Assembly (NCBI RefSeq): GCF_021608135.1
Contig: NZ_JAKIHL010000004.1
Coordinates: 58,644-122,643 of the forward strand
Direction: 5' to 3'
From: Microaerobacter geothermalis
Lineage (GTDB): Bacteria; Bacillota; Bacilli; DSM-22679
Length of the DNA stretch: 64,000 nt
In this document: positions 34,684 to 44,781 of the stretch, piece after piece
Layout: every line of letters begins with the position of its first letter
Position numbering within the stretch: the stretch's first letter is position 1
Notes under the pieces: model-generated
Databases searched by the model: none
Told to the model about the DNA's origin: nothing
The model's input: the letters and a program-made list of their open reading frames with translations, nothing else
Made by a program: the position numbers and the translations under genes

Positions 34684-36217
34684 ACGCCATCTTCTCCTCC
34701 CTGCTTTTTGCACCTGCCATCATGAGTCCTAATTCTTGTTCTGAAGTTTCTTTAGGATCAACAAAACCGACAATTTTGCCTTCATAAATGACGGCAATAC
34801 GATCTGAAACCCGCAGGATTTCGTCCAATTCTAGGGAAATCAATAAAACAGCCTTTCCCTTATCCCTTTGTTCTACCAGCCTTTTGTGGATAAATTCAAT
34901 TGCTCCAACATCTAGCCCTCTTGTGGGCTGTGCCGCAATTAACAGATCAGGGTCTTTCGTAACTTCCCTGGCGATGATTGCCTTTTGTTGATTACCTCCA
35001 GATAAAGCCCTTGCTAGGGTTTGAACATCGGGAGTTCTTACATCAAACTCTGCAATCAATTTTTCAGCAAAACGGTTAATTTTTTGATAATCCAACAATC
35101 TGTTGGTTTGGAAATCTGGATAAAAGTAAGTTTCCAAAACCATATTTTCCCCCATGGTAAAATCTAAAATTAGGCCTCTCTTGTGCCGATCCTCCGGAAT
35201 ATGCGATACCCCGGACTCCGAAATCATTCTTGGTGATTGATTCGTAATGTTTTTACCATTGAGGAAGATATGACCCGATTGGGCTGATCTTAAACCGGTA
35301 ATTACCTCAATCAACTCACTTTGTCCATTTCCATCTACCCCAGCAATCCCAAGAATTTCTCCAGATCTTATTTCAAAGGAGATTCCGTTTAATATTTGAT
35401 AACCGCGATTATCTAAAGCAGTTATATCTTTTACATCTAATATGACTTCTCCAGGCGAAGCGGGTTTCTTATCAACCTCAAATGCGACTTCTCTCCCCAC
35501 CATTTTTGCGGCCAATTCATTGGGATTAGTATCCTTTACAGGAATGCTGTCGATGACCCTACCCCTTCTAATAATGGTAACGGTGTCACAAATGGCCATA
35601 ATTTCTTTAAGTTTGTGAGTGATCAAAATGATGGATTTCCCTTCTTCAACCAAGTTGCGCATGATCACTGCCAACTCTTCAATCTCCTGTGGAGTAAGTA
35701 CTGCTGTTGGCTCATCAAAGATCAGAATTTCAGCGCCCCGGTAAAGGGTCTTTAATATTTCTACCCGCTGCTGCATTCCTACTGAAATATCTTCAATCTT
35801 TGCATCAGGATCAACAGCAAGTCCATATTTTTGAGATAATTGTATGACGGTTTCTCGAGCTTTTAGATAGTCGATTGTTCCGCCTTTTTTGGGTTCATGT
35901 CCCAAAATGATGTTTTCAGTGACTGTGAATTTTTCCACAAGCATAAAATGTTGATGAACCATCCCTATGCCCAAATTGTTGGCTTCATTAGGATCAGAAA
36001 TGATTACCTTTTCTTCGTTTATGTATATTTCCCCTTCATCAGGTTGGTAAAGTCCAAACAGTATGTTCATAAGTGTAGATTTTCCTGCACCGTTTTCACC
36101 TAATAAAGCATGGATCTCTCCTTTTTTAACTTTAAAGGAGATATGATCATTTGCGATAATCCCCGGGAATCTTTTGGTAATATTTTTCATTTCTACTACA
36201 TAGGTAATCTCTTTCAT
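34676..36217 (-). CDS. nupO: Nucleoside ABC transporter ATP-binding protein NupO-like
   Basis: A 513-residue protein with two tandem ATPase domains, as in sugar/nucleoside importers. Domain 1 has Walker A LLGENGAGKST, signature ISVGMQQRVEIL and Walker B LIFDEPTAVL. In domain 2 Walker A is degenerate (GIAGVDGNGQSE), with signature LSGGNQQKA and a modified Walker B (LLIAAQPTRGLD). This asymmetry is normal for the family. ATG follows AAGGTGA. Repeat copy H lies in the gap to nupN. Confidence 0.95.
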   Translation of the reverse strand: MKEITYVVEMKNITKRFPGIIANDHISFKVKKGEIHALLGENGAGKSTLMNILFGLYQPDEGEIYINEEKVIISDPNEANNLGIGMVHQHFMLVEKFTVTENIILGHEPKKGGTIDYLKARETVIQLSQKYGLAVDPDAKIEDISVGMQQRVEILKTLYRGAEILIFDEPTAVLTPQEIEELAVIMRNLVEEGKSIILITHKLKEIMAICDTVTIIRRGRVIDSIPVKDTNPNELAAKMVGREVAFEVDKKPASPGEVILDVKDITALDNRGYQILNGISFEIRSGEILGIAGVDGNGQSELIEVITGLRSAQSGHIFLNGKNITNQSPRMISESGVSHIPEDRHKRGLILDFTMGENMVLETYFYPDFQTNRLLDYQKINRFAEKLIAEFDVRTPDVQTLARALSGGNQQKAIIAREVTKDPDLLIAAQPTRGLDVGAIEFIHKRLVEQRDKGKAVLLISLELDEILRVSDRIAVIYEGKIVGFVDPKETSEQELGLMMAGAKSREEKMAYE

Positions 36218-36271
36218 TAAATATTCACCTTTTCTTCTTCATTATCATTAGGAAAATAAGGCTATATAGAA

Positions 36272-36446
36272 GGAACTAAAGAATTACAAAAGACAGCTTT
36301 CGAATTTACTAACCGCCTTTAAAACCCCGTTTCTTAAGTAAGGGATAAGCGACGGTAAGACCCTGAACAAGTTCAATCAAACTTCAGAATGAAGCAAGTT
36401 TCCTTTGTTCAACCCGACTCGCCTTACGTGTAAATTCTTTAGTTCC
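36272..36446 (+). repeat. GGAACTAAA element, copy H (short form)
   Basis: A 175-bp element bounded by GGAACTAAAGAATTACA and TGTAAATTCTTTAGTTCC, an almost perfect 17-bp terminal inverted repeat. On the plus strand it has CAACCCGACTCGCCTTACGT before the right end and lacks the TGATATG palindrome. Two further partial ends follow at once (TTTTAGTTCCC and TTTTTTAGTTC), a small tandem array reaching the nupN stop. It lies between nupO and nupN. Confidence 0.82.
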
Positions 36447-36476
36447 CCTTTTAGTTCCCTTTTTTAGTTCACATTA

Positions 36477-37526
36477 TTACTCAGATGGAACAACAATTTC
36501 TCCACTTATAATTTTTTGCTTATACTCTTCTACTTGCATTAACACATCCTCAGGGATATTGGGATTATTCTCAGGCAATCCAACGGCATTTTCCTTTAGT
36601 CCTAATGATACAATTTGACCACCTTGGTATTTGCCATCGATCAAGTCTTTTGATACGCGATAAACGGCTTCATCCACACGCTTCATCATCGAAGTAAGGG
36701 TAACATCATTACCAAAAGTAATGGATTGATCTTTATCGACTCCAATGACCCATACTTTATCTCCAGCTTGCTGACGGGTTTTGGCTTCATTAAACACACC
36801 ATCCCCCACAGCTCCTGCAGCATGGAAAATGATATCAGCCCCGCGATCATACATCGTAGCAGCAGCAGCTTTTCCAAGGTCAGGTTTATCAAATGCACCC
36901 GTATAATTGATGATTACCTCCGCATCGGGATTAGCTGCTTTTACTCCCGCAGTAAAACCGGCTTCAAAACGTTTAATAACAGGAATCTCCATTCCTCCAA
37001 CGAAGCCAATTTTATTAGACTTTGTCATCAAACCGGCAACAACTCCCACCAAATAGGAACCTTCATGTTCCTTAAAAGTAACAGAAGCGACATTAGGAGC
37101 CTCAACAACCGCGTCAATTATCGCCAATTTGGCATCCGGATTCTGGTCAGCCACTTGTTTGACATGGTCTCCCATTAAAAATCCAATCCCCCAGGTTAAG
37201 TTCCAACCGTCTTTTACAAATTGGTTCAGGTTTGGAATATAGTCGGCATCACCTGTGCTTTGTGCAAAATCAACCACTACTTTATCCTGCCCCAGGTCAG
37301 ACTGTAAGCGCTGTAAACCTTCCCAAGCACTTTGGTTGAAGGAGTTATCATTTACACCACCAACGTCTGTTACCATACCAATTCTAACCTGTTCCCCATT
37401 GGGCGCTCCCGCTTGACCGCCTTTTTGCTCTGATTGCTTTCCTTCTTCCTTTGCTGCTCCGCATCCAGATAAAATCAATACCAAAGCCAAACTTAAAAAC
37501 GCTAGAATCGAAAACCACTTTTTCAT
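36477..37526 (-). CDS. nupN: Nucleoside-binding BMP-family lipoprotein NupN-like
   Basis: A 349-residue substrate-binding lipoprotein. The signal peptide ends in the lipobox LSGC (Cys at about residue 22), followed by a Gly/Gln/Lys-rich linker and the basic-membrane-protein domain (GMVTDVGGVNDNSFNQSAWEG, FVGGMEIPVIKRFEAGF, IIFHAAGAVGDG). It binds nucleosides outside the cell and delivers them to NupPQ. ATG follows GGGGGA. Being first and separated from nupO by repeat copy H may allow differential expression of the binding protein. Confidence 0.93.
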   Translation of the reverse strand: MKKWFSILAFLSLALVLILSGCGAAKEEGKQSEQKGGQAGAPNGEQVRIGMVTDVGGVNDNSFNQSAWEGLQRLQSDLGQDKVVVDFAQSTGDADYIPNLNQFVKDGWNLTWGIGFLMGDHVKQVADQNPDAKLAIIDAVVEAPNVASVTFKEHEGSYLVGVVAGLMTKSNKIGFVGGMEIPVIKRFEAGFTAGVKAANPDAEVIINYTGAFDKPDLGKAAAATMYDRGADIIFHAAGAVGDGVFNEAKTRQQAGDKVWVIGVDKDQSITFGNDVTLTSMMKRVDEAVYRVSKDLIDGKYQGGQIVSLGLKENAVGLPENNPNIPEDVLMQVEEYKQKIISGEIVVPSE

Positions 37527-37611
37527 TAAAATCCCCCATTCATTTGTTTTTAATCATTGATCTGCAGCATATGGTTATTTTTTAAAATATCACCTCCTTA
37601 CTATAATTCCC

Positions 37612-38334
37612 CTATGTCCGTTTTCTAACAACCTTAAAGCTAAATTTATCGGCACGAAAATAGTTATCTGAAAACAAGACCGGGTTATTTTCTCTATCAA
37701 AGTGAACCTGTTTAAGTAAAAGGAGTGAGATTTCCGGACCACATTTTAAGATTTCAGAGACCCTTTCGTGGTACCCCAAAGGAATGATCTCTGAAACCGC
37801 ATAAGCAATTTGAACTCCTGATTTTTCAAGGGCCTCAAATAAGGATTCCTGTTCACCTTGAAAACCATTGGCTAGGATACGAGATGACAAGCGGTCCACA
37901 CAATAAACTACTGGGATTTGATTCGCCGTTCGAATTCTTTTTACAAGTAAAATTTTCTCATCCTCATTTAGCTTTAATCTTGCCTTTTCTTCATCTCCAG
38001 GATCTATGATTCCTGAGTATAAAAATTTGGTTCCAGGAGTCTGTTTTTCTCTAGCAATGGTATCGGTTACACTGATTAGTTCTTCAATTCCGCTGACGAA
38101 TACTGGCCGATGACTGACAAATGTTCCAATACCATGTCTCTTTTTTACCATCTTTTCTTCTTCGAGCATCCGAAGAGCCTCCCTTAATGTGGCTCGGCTT
38201 ACTCCTAGTTCTTTGGATAATTGAAACTCGGAAGGCAGACGTTCGCCTTCTTTATATCGCCCGTTTTCGATATCTTTTTTAATTTTATCGATGACAAGCG
38301 CATACAAAGGACGGTTATTCATCTTTAATTTCAT
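37612..38334 (-). CDS. ymfC: GntR-family regulator with UTRA domain (YmfC-like)
   Basis: A 240-residue transcription factor of the HutC subfamily. The N-terminal winged helix includes RLPSEFQLSKELGVSRATLR and GIGTFVSH. The UTRA ligand domain runs from about residue 85 to the end (VVYCVDRLSSRILA, FSDNYFRADKFSFKVVR). ATG at 38334 is 9 nt after AAGGA; an ATG three codons earlier abuts that site. It is directly upstream of nupN and probably controls the transporter; palindromes in its own leader (38347-38367) are candidate operators. Confidence 0.9.
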   Translation of the reverse strand: MKLKMNNRPLYALVIDKIKKDIENGRYKEGERLPSEFQLSKELGVSRATLREALRMLEEEKMVKKRHGIGTFVSHRPVFVSGIEELISVTDTIAREKQTPGTKFLYSGIIDPGDEEKARLKLNEDEKILLVKRIRTANQIPVVYCVDRLSSRILANGFQGEQESLFEALEKSGVQIAYAVSEIIPLGYHERVSEILKCGPEISLLLLKQVHFDRENNPVLFSDNYFRADKFSFKVVRKRT

Positions 38335-38346
38335 TTGATCCATTCC

Positions 38347-38367
38347 TTACATGTAAGATGTCTGACA
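38347..38367. promoter_or_regulatory. Two adjacent palindromes in the ymfC leader
   Basis: TTACATGTAA (38347-38356) is a perfect 10-bp palindrome, and TGTCTGACA (38359-38367) is an inverted repeat with one central base. They lie 13 to 33 bp upstream of the ymfC ATG, a plausible autoregulatory operator for a GntR repressor. Confidence 0.4.
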
Positions 38368-38460
38368 AGTATATTCTACAAAAAATTAAATAATCCTTTT
38401 TTAAAAAAGAAGTTTTTTGAACTTTTTTATGAAGATTTAATTGAAAACGAGATAACCAGT

Positions 38461-38597
38461 TGTTTTGAGGGCTCTGTTCTTTAGCCCCGAAACGACTTCT
38501 ATCACTTCAATGAGGAACTCAACAAGCAGATGTGGAAATCATTGATATGAAAATACATTTCTATTTGTGACCCGAAGGATCATGAGCGTCTAGTTCC
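38461..38597 (+). repeat. GGAACTAAA element, copy I (long form)
   Basis: On the plus strand: TGTTTTGAGGGCTCTGTTCT, TTAGCCCCGAAACGACTTC, GAGGAACTCAACAAGCAGAT, GTGGAAATC, a shortened palindrome TGATATGAAAATACATTTC, GTGACCC-GAAG-GATCATGAG and the end CTAGTTCC. It lies between spoIIIE and ymfC. Confidence 0.8.
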
Positions 38598-38618
38598 GGA
38601 TCTATTTATAAGTGGTGG

Positions 38619-40937
38619 TTAAGAAATTTGAGTATCTCCTTTTTTTATCAGTACTTCCCTCGGCTTGCTTCCTTCATAGGGTCCCACAATTCCATTGGCT
38701 TCCATACTATCTATGAGCCTGGCTGCACGTGCATAGCCAATCCTGAGTCTACGCTGCAGCAGGGATACTGAAGCAGTTTGAGCCTCAATCACCATTTGAA
38801 CAGCTTGTTCATACAATTCATCATCCACTTCATTTACTTCCGAATCATCTTTGGTTTCAGGAATCATCTGTTCATGATATTTAGCTGGCTGCTGTGACTT
38901 TACAAAATTGACGACCTCTTCAACCTCTTCATCAGATAAAAAAGCGCCTTGTATTCTAGTGGGCTTTGATGCACCTACAGGCAAATAAAGCATATCTCCC
39001 CGGCCTAATAGTTTTTCCGCACCACCCATATCTAAAATGGTTCGAGAATCCGCTTGTGAAGAAACCCCAAACGCAATTCTTGAAGGTATGTTTGCTTTAA
39101 TGACACCAGTGATAACGTCAACTGATGGTCTTTGTGTCGCAATAATTAAATGTATACCTGCTGCACGTGCCATCTGAGCCAATCGGCAAATCGCATCTTC
39201 TACATCGGTGGGAGCAACCATCATTAAATCGGCTAATTCATCAACAATCACAACGATATAAGGTAAACGCGGCGTCCCTTGCTTTGATGCGAGTTCATTG
39301 TATCTCTCCAAGTCCCTTGTCCCGCTTTGTGCAAACAATTCATAGCGACGTTCCATCTCGGAAACCACTTTTTTTAGGGCCATTGACGCTCTCCGAGGGT
39401 CAGTAACCACTGGAGTTAAAAGATGAGGGATTCCATTATAAATATTTAATTCTACCATCTTCGGATCAATCATCATAAATTTTACTTCATGGGGCTTGGC
39501 CTTGTACAGAATACTGGTTATGATTCCGTTAATACAAACGCTTTTTCCGCTTCCTGTAGCACCTGCCACAAGTAGGTGGGGCATTTTTGCCAAATTGGCA
39601 ACAATCGGTTCCCCTGAGATGTCTCTGCCTAGACCGATAGTCAGTTTGGAAGGAGATTCATGAAAAGTGGAACTTTCCAATACTTCCCTCAAATGAACGA
39701 TGGACACTTCAGTATTAGGGACTTCTATACCTATTGCAGACTTTCCAGGAATAGGTGCTTCTATCCGGATGTCTTTCGCTGCTAAGGCCAATGCTAAATC
39801 ATCAGTTAAATTAACAATACGGCTTACTTTTACGCCAATATCTGGTAATATTTCGTACCTCGTAACCGAAGGTCCCCTATGAATTTGTGTCACCTTTGCT
39901 TTAACACCAAAACTATCTAATGTCATTTCCAATTTTTTGGCATTCATGGCGATATCCCGATGTTCCCTTTGGGCAATACCCTTCTTGGGTTTCTCCAGCA
40001 ACAAATAGGGTGGAAGTTGATAATTGACGGAAGAGTCGGTTTCAATGACTAAACCGGAATCCTGTGATTCACTCAGAGGATCATCATTATTGTTATCTAA
40101 TTTATGTTGATTCGTTGATTGGAATGTTGAGTCCATATCTGAAAAGTCCATCTCCGTTTGTTGATATGCTCGTTGTGTAAAGTCATGAATAATAGGTTCT
40201 GTACTTTGATCAATTTTGAGTGTAAGGATTTCGTGTTCGTTATTCGTGTGCATCTCGGTTTTGTTTTTTTCAGTTCTTCTTTGCTCTCTTTCGTCAGCCC
40301 ATAAATACAGCCATTCCCTTAGCCGTTCTTTCAATCTATGATTTACAGATTGGAACAATCTCTTTATTTTCACGATAAAATCAACATAGGAAAGTCCTGT
40401 AATCAGTAAAAAACTAACAATGAACAAAAGAAGCAGGATCACCCTCCCCCCGATATTTCCAAACAAATAAAACAAAATAGTATAAGATAGGGCTCCAATC
40501 ATTCCACCACCAATTTCAGTGGGCATGCCGGCATCCCATTCTGCCAAAATATCCAGCCATGTTTGTTTTAAAATCGAAATGTCAGGGATTTGTCCATTAC
40601 CGGTCTTTAAGGAAACATACCCTGTATGAGCATAAACTAATAAACCCAGAATCGTTAATAATATCCCTGTAAACTGCCTGTTCAGTTTTTCGGGCCATTT
40701 TCTTTTTATCATAATATAGATTGATAACCCAATCGCAATAAGCGGAATAAGAAAATCCATTTTTCCGAAAAAAATACGCATTAAATATTTCAGCCATTTC
40801 CCTATTAGTCCAACACCCAAGTAGTTGTCAAATAAACCACCGGCCACCGTAATCAATGATAATGCCAAAATCACTAGCCCGTATATTTCATATTTAATTG
40901 ATTTTTTCCAAGTGGTTGTTTTTTTTCTTTTTGTCAA
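38619..40937 (-). CDS. spoIIIE: DNA translocase SpoIIIE/FtsK
   Basis: The 772-residue septal DNA pump that moves the chromosome into the forespore. It has about four to five N-terminal membrane helices to residue 185, an acidic linker, an alpha/beta core with Walker [15 protein letters not shown] and Walker [15 protein letters not shown], and a C-terminal gamma winged helix ([20 protein letters not shown]). The TTG at 40937 is the best-spaced start after GAGGGTG; GTG and TTG codons just upstream overlap the site. Position beside ymfC and tepA matches B. subtilis spoIIIE. Confidence 0.95.
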   Translation of the reverse strand: MTKRKKTTTWKKSIKYEIYGLVILALSLITVAGGLFDNYLGVGLIGKWLKYLMRIFFGKMDFLIPLIAIGLSIYIMIKRKWPEKLNRQFTGILLTILGLLVYAHTGYVSLKTGNGQIPDISILKQTWLDILAEWDAGMPTEIGGGMIGALSYTILFYLFGNIGGRVILLLLFIVSFLLITGLSYVDFIVKIKRLFQSVNHRLKERLREWLYLWADEREQRRTEKNKTEMHTNNEHEILTLKIDQSTEPIIHDFTQRAYQQTEMDFSDMDSTFQSTNQHKLDNNNDDPLSESQDSGLVIETDSSVNYQLPPYLLLEKPKKGIAQREHRDIAMNAKKLEMTLDSFGVKAKVTQIHRGPSVTRYEILPDIGVKVSRIVNLTDDLALALAAKDIRIEAPIPGKSAIGIEVPNTEVSIVHLREVLESSTFHESPSKLTIGLGRDISGEPIVANLAKMPHLLVAGATGSGKSVCINGIITSILYKAKPHEVKFMMIDPKMVELNIYNGIPHLLTPVVTDPRRASMALKKVVSEMERRYELFAQSGTRDLERYNELASKQGTPRLPYIVVIVDELADLMMVAPTDVEDAICRLAQMARAAGIHLIIATQRPSVDVITGVIKANIPSRIAFGVSSQADSRTILDMGGAEKLLGRGDMLYLPVGASKPTRIQGAFLSDEEVEEVVNFVKSQQPAKYHEQMIPETKDDSEVNEVDDELYEQAVQMVIEAQTASVSLLQRRLRIGYARAARLIDSMEANGIVGPYEGSKPREVLIKKGDTQIS

Positions 40938-40964
40938 TAACAACACCCTCTTGAATAATGGTTG

Positions 40965-40994
40965 AAAAAGCAGCCGTCCATGAGATCAGCTGCT
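40965..40994 (-). terminator. Rho-independent terminator after ylzJ
   Basis: The minus strand has AGCAGC and GCTGCT around a 14-nt loop, then TTTTTC, between ylzJ and spoIIIE. Confidence 0.65.
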
Positions 40995-41068
40995 GTCACT
41001 AAATCCGTTGACATTATATCATAGGTTGTCCAAATAAGGTAGTTCCTTCCTAACTTGGATCCATACAT

Positions 41069-41290
41069 CTAAGTTTCTGGACGAAAGTATATTTTTTCTC
41101 CGGGGGCCCACTTTGGATTTAAATAATCACAAGGATTAGGGCTAATGAGACGAACGATTTTTGCCTCAAAATTATTTGCTTTTTCCACTACCATTGTTAT
41201 CTCTCCCATCTGTACTTCGGCATATTGCGGATGAAACTGATCCCAACCCTCAAAAATTGTTTCCAACGGAATCGTAGAGTAGATAATCAC
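41069..41290 (-). CDS. ylzJ: YlzJ-like protein
   Basis: A 73-residue member of the YlzJ family of spore formers, located next to tepA as in B. subtilis. [15 protein letters not shown] at the start and [11 protein letters not shown] near the end are typical. GTG start overlaps the tepA stop (GTGA), so it is translationally coupled. Function unknown. Confidence 0.88.
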   Translation of the reverse strand: MIIYSTIPLETIFEGWDQFHPQYAEVQMGEITMVVEKANNFEAKIVRLISPNPCDYLNPKWAPGEKIYFRPET

Positions 41291-42051
41291 TGAATCATAT
41301 CCCTCCCCTGTCTTCCTTTTTCAATCATTTCATTAAGTTCTCTTAGTGCATCCCCTAATCCACCCACTTTATCTATCAGGCCATACCTTACAGCATCAGA
41401 ACCAATCACGTTTGTCCCAATATCGCGGGTAAGTTCCCCAGTTTTAAACATGAGATCTTTAAATTTCTCCTCTGTAATTCTTGAATGATTGGTAACAAAT
41501 CGAATCACGCGATCCTGCATTTTGTCCAGATACTCAAAGGTTTGAGGAACACCAATTACCAATCCGGTTAGGCGTATCGGATGAATCGTCATGGTTGCTG
41601 TCTCAGCTATAAATGATTTGTCTGAGGCTACGGCTATAGGAACTCCTATACTGTGTCCGCCTCCTAATACTAGGGTTACCGTTGGTTTAGACATCGATGC
41701 AATCATTTCAGCAATGGCTAAACCAGCCTCTACATCGCCTCCAACTGTATTTAATACGACAATTATCCCTTCTATTTTTGGATTTTGTTCTGCAGCAACC
41801 AGCTGAGGGATAACATGTTCATATTTTGTTGTTTTGTTTTGGGGTGGCAGTTGGATATGACCCTCAATTTGACCAATAATGGTTAAGCAATAGATATTTG
41901 ACTCCAGATTGGGTACATTGGTTTGACCAAGTGTTTGTATGGTTTCTAATATCCCCTTTTTCTTTTCGTCTTGGTCAGTCGGCGGATTCTCCGTTGTATG
42001 AGGTTGGTTGGGTTCCGGCTGATTTAAGTTTGGTTGAATGATTTCGTTCAC
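41287..42051 (-). CDS. tepA: ClpP-like protease TepA (YmfB)
   Basis: A 254-residue ClpP/SppA-fold serine protease called translocation-enhancing protein, implicated in turnover of signal-peptide or small peptides. The nucleophile is in [10 protein letters not shown], the oxyanion-loop region in [17 protein letters not shown], and the active-site His region in [10 protein letters not shown]. The first 40 residues are Pro/Asn/Gln-rich and disordered. GTG follows AAGGAGGAG. Forms an operon with ylzJ. Confidence 0.93.
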   Translation of the reverse strand: MNEIIQPNLNQPEPNQPHTTENPPTDQDEKKKGILETIQTLGQTNVPNLESNIYCLTIIGQIEGHIQLPPQNKTTKYEHVIPQLVAAEQNPKIEGIIVVLNTVGGDVEAGLAIAEMIASMSKPTVTLVLGGGHSIGVPIAVASDKSFIAETATMTIHPIRLTGLVIGVPQTFEYLDKMQDRVIRFVTNHSRITEEKFKDLMFKTGELTRDIGTNVIGSDAVRYGLIDKVGGLGDALRELNEMIEKGRQGRDMIQ

Positions 42052-42139
42052 TATTACTCCTCCTTACCTCTTTCTAGTATGGAATAAGTGAAGAAAAACC
42101 ATACATGAACAACTCACAAAAGCGATTTGTTCTGGGGAT

Positions 42140-42196
42140 GGAACTAAAGAATCTATTAAGGGTAAGAACAGACTTCGAGTTTGAAATAAGTGCATA
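42140..42196 (+). repeat. GGAACTAAA element, copy J (fragment)
   Basis: A 57-bp fragment starting GGAACTAAAGAATC, with AAGAACAGACTTCGAGTTTG similar to the end region of copies A and D. The second terminus is missing. It lies just before the bidirectional hairpin at 42202-42230, between rnjB and tepA. Confidence 0.55.
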
Positions 42197-42201
42197 AATT
42201 A

Positions 42202-42230
42202 AAAAAAGGATGCGCTTCGCATCCTTTTTT
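42202..42230 (-). terminator. Bidirectional Rho-independent terminator after rnjB
   Basis: AAAAAAGGATGCG and CGCATCCTTTTTT pair around three bases, with T-runs on both strands. It lies 8 bp past the rnjB stop. Confidence 0.92.
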
Positions 42231-42238
42231 AGCTTTTC

Positions 42239-43912
42239 TTATACTTCCATAATTATCGGAAGGATCATCGGTCTTCTACGAGTTTGATCATACAAAAATC
42301 TCCCTAGGGCATCTTTTACACTAGTTTTAAGTGTAGACCATTCACTTACATTCTCATTGACACAACGGTTAAGGGTTGTGGTAACAATACGGTTTGCTTC
42401 CTCTAGCAGCTGTTCAGACTCTCTTACATATACAAAACCTCTTGAAATGATATCAGGACCAGACAAAATGGTGCGGGTTTGTTTGCTTAATGTAACTACA
42501 ACAACTAAAATTCCGTCTTGTGATAGTAATTTGCGGTCTCTTAAAACGATATTTCCTACATCTCCTACTCCTAATCCATCAATCAGCACATTTCCCGCAT
42601 GGACCTTTGAACCATAGCGGGCTTTATCCTTGCTAATTTCCACGGTATCCCCGTTATCGACTAAAAATATGTTTTCCGGTTTAACACCCACGGATTCAGC
42701 AAGATGTGCATGATGCCTTAACATACGGAACTCACCATGAATAGGAATAAAGAATTTCGGTTTCATTAGGTTTAGCATGAGCTTCAACTCTTCTTGGCTT
42801 CCGTGTCCCGATACATGGACTCCTGAGATTGAGCCAGGACCATAGATCACTTCTGCACCGATGCGAAAGAGCTGATCGACAGTTCTTCCGACATATTTTT
42901 CATTTCCCGGGATAGGTGTCGCGGCGATGATCACCGTATCACCGGGTAAAATGTCCACTTTCTTATGGGTAGCCCTTGCCATTCTGGTTAATGCAGACAT
43001 AGGCTCACCTTGACTTCCTGTTGAAAGTATGACCACTTTATCGGCAGGAAGTTTATTTACTTCTTCATTTTCAATTAACATTCCTTCGGGAACATCTAAA
43101 TATCCCAACTCCATACTGATGTTTACTACGTTAACCATACTTCGGCCAACAACTGTCACTTTACGATCATATATTTTGGCTGCTTCAAAAACCTGCTGAA
43201 TACGGTGAATATTTGAGGCAAAGGTAGCCACAATAATTCTCTGCTTTGCTTTACGGAAAACATCTTGAATGGCTTCCCCTACCGATCGTTCTGATCCGGT
43301 CCACCCTGGTCTTTCTGCATTGGTGCTATCGGATAAGAGACATAATACACCCTTTTCGCCAATCTCAGCCATTCTGGCTAAGTCTGCCATTTCATTATTC
43401 ACTGGTGTTTGATCAAATTTAAAGTCACCGGTATGAACAACAATGCCCTCAGGAGTATCTAAACAAACCCCTACGGAATCAGGTATACTATGATTGGTTT
43501 TAAAGAACGTGGCAGTAAAGCATCCCAATTTAACCACTGATTTGTTGTTGATTAGTATACGCTTGGTCTCATTTAAAATTCCTGCTTCCTTCAATTTATT
43601 TTCAACCAAACCAAGGGTTAACTTTGTACCGTATACAGGAACATTGATATGGCGCAACACATAGGTCAGACCACCGATATGATCTTCATGACCATGGGTA
43701 AGGAGTATTCCTCGAATCTTTTCACGATTTTCCTCCAAATAAGTGATATCAGGGATGACGATATCGATACCCAACATCTCTTCTTCAGGAAATTTTAAAC
43801 CGGCATCAATAACAACAATATCGTCACCATACTGAATACAATACATGTTCTTACCAATTTCGCCAACGCCGCCCAAGGCGAAAATGGTTAATTTTTGATT
43901 GCCTTTTGACAA
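42239..43912 (-). CDS. rnjB: Ribonuclease J
   Basis: A 557-residue metallo-beta-lactamase/beta-CASP RNase with 5'-3' exo- and endonuclease activity. GHEDHIGG is the main metal motif, followed by HTGDFKFD, SDSTNAERPG, the GSQGEPMSALTRMA beta-CASP motif, and the HVSGHGSQEELKL region. TTG at 43912 follows AGGAGG by 7 nt. Its location between dapA and tepA matches B. subtilis rnjB (ymfA), which is the basis for J2 rather than J1. Confidence 0.94.
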   Translation of the reverse strand: MSKGNQKLTIFALGGVGEIGKNMYCIQYGDDIVVIDAGLKFPEEEMLGIDIVIPDITYLEENREKIRGILLTHGHEDHIGGLTYVLRHINVPVYGTKLTLGLVENKLKEAGILNETKRILINNKSVVKLGCFTATFFKTNHSIPDSVGVCLDTPEGIVVHTGDFKFDQTPVNNEMADLARMAEIGEKGVLCLLSDSTNAERPGWTGSERSVGEAIQDVFRKAKQRIIVATFASNIHRIQQVFEAAKIYDRKVTVVGRSMVNVVNISMELGYLDVPEGMLIENEEVNKLPADKVVILSTGSQGEPMSALTRMARATHKKVDILPGDTVIIAATPIPGNEKYVGRTVDQLFRIGAEVIYGPGSISGVHVSGHGSQEELKLMLNLMKPKFFIPIHGEFRMLRHHAHLAESVGVKPENIFLVDNGDTVEISKDKARYGSKVHAGNVLIDGLGVGDVGNIVLRDRKLLSQDGILVVVVTLSKQTRTILSGPDIISRGFVYVRESEQLLEEANRIVTTTLNRCVNENVSEWSTLKTSVKDALGRFLYDQTRRRPMILPIIMEV

Positions 43913-44014
43913 TATGATACCTCCTATATTCAGTTGTAGTTACTTAATGAACCGCACCAATCACTTGCTTACAATTATAGTAAATCACATATTGAGATGC
44001 AAGTTTTCTTGAGT

Positions 44015-44674
44015 CTATTCTCCCCATTCACTAGATGTTTCATGTAATGAGATATCAACATAAGCTTTAGATCCTTTTGACATGGAAGCTTGTCCACTTG
44101 TGATTTGGTTCACCAATTCATGCAACCTTTCCCATTGGTTTTTTAACGCAAGTAAAGTGATCGTTACTTTATCTGTAAATTGGGTATTGATAATCAAAAA
44201 TCCATTGTTCCTAAGCTCATTTTCCAATTTTCCCAAAAAATGATAATCAAATTCAATATTCACTTCTTCATGTAATACACGTTCAATCAGTTTAGCCGCA
44301 CGAAGACCTAGGGTTACACCTTTTCCATAGGCCCGAACTAGCCCGCCAGCACCTAATTTTATCCCTCCAAAATATCGGGTTACCACAACGACGGTGTCCT
44401 TTACTCCTGTTTTCTTTAAAACCTCCAGCATGGGTTTGCCTGCTGTTCCACTGGGTTCTCCATCATCATCAGCCCTTTGGAACTGATCCATCTCACCGAC
44501 GATATAGGCGGAACAATTATGGGTGGCATCCCAGTGTTTCTTTTTGATTTGCTGAATAAAGGATAACGCTTCTTCTTCCGTTTCTGCCCGTTGAACATAA
44601 GAGATAAATCTGGAGCGATTAATTGTGATTTCGGCTTCGCCATATCCAGAAACAGTCACATAACGTTCTAACAT
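44015..44674 (-). CDS. YigZ/IMPACT family protein (YvyE-like)
   Basis: A 219-residue protein with the N-terminal IMPACT/UPF0029 domain (INRSRFISYVQRAETEEEAL, ADDDGEPSGTAGKPML, VTRYFGGIKLGAGGLVRAYG) and the C-terminal DUF1949 domain. ATG at 44674 follows AGAGGTGG; the longer in-frame reading of 18 residues is not conserved. It is not next to rnjB in B. subtilis. Function unclear; related proteins affect translation control. Confidence 0.92.
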   Translation of the reverse strand: MLERYVTVSGYGEAEITINRSRFISYVQRAETEEEALSFIQQIKKKHWDATHNCSAYIVGEMDQFQRADDDGEPSGTAGKPMLEVLKKTGVKDTVVVVTRYFGGIKLGAGGLVRAYGKGVTLGLRAAKLIERVLHEEVNIEFDYHFLGKLENELRNNGFLIINTQFTDKVTITLLALKNQWERLHELVNQITSGQASMSKGSKAYVDISLHETSSEWGE

Positions 44675-44781
44675 GGAAATTTTCCACCTCTTCTTATCAA
44701 GCGGCAATATGAGGAAAACAGAAATCAAAGAAAAAAGGGATCAAACAAATCCCCCAAACAATTTTATTCTACTCAATAGAA

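Noticed and set aside
36218..36476. Purine riboswitch upstream of the nup genes
   Set aside because: The gap is filled by repeat copy H and its tandem ends. The conserved purine-aptamer loops were not found here or in 37527-37611.
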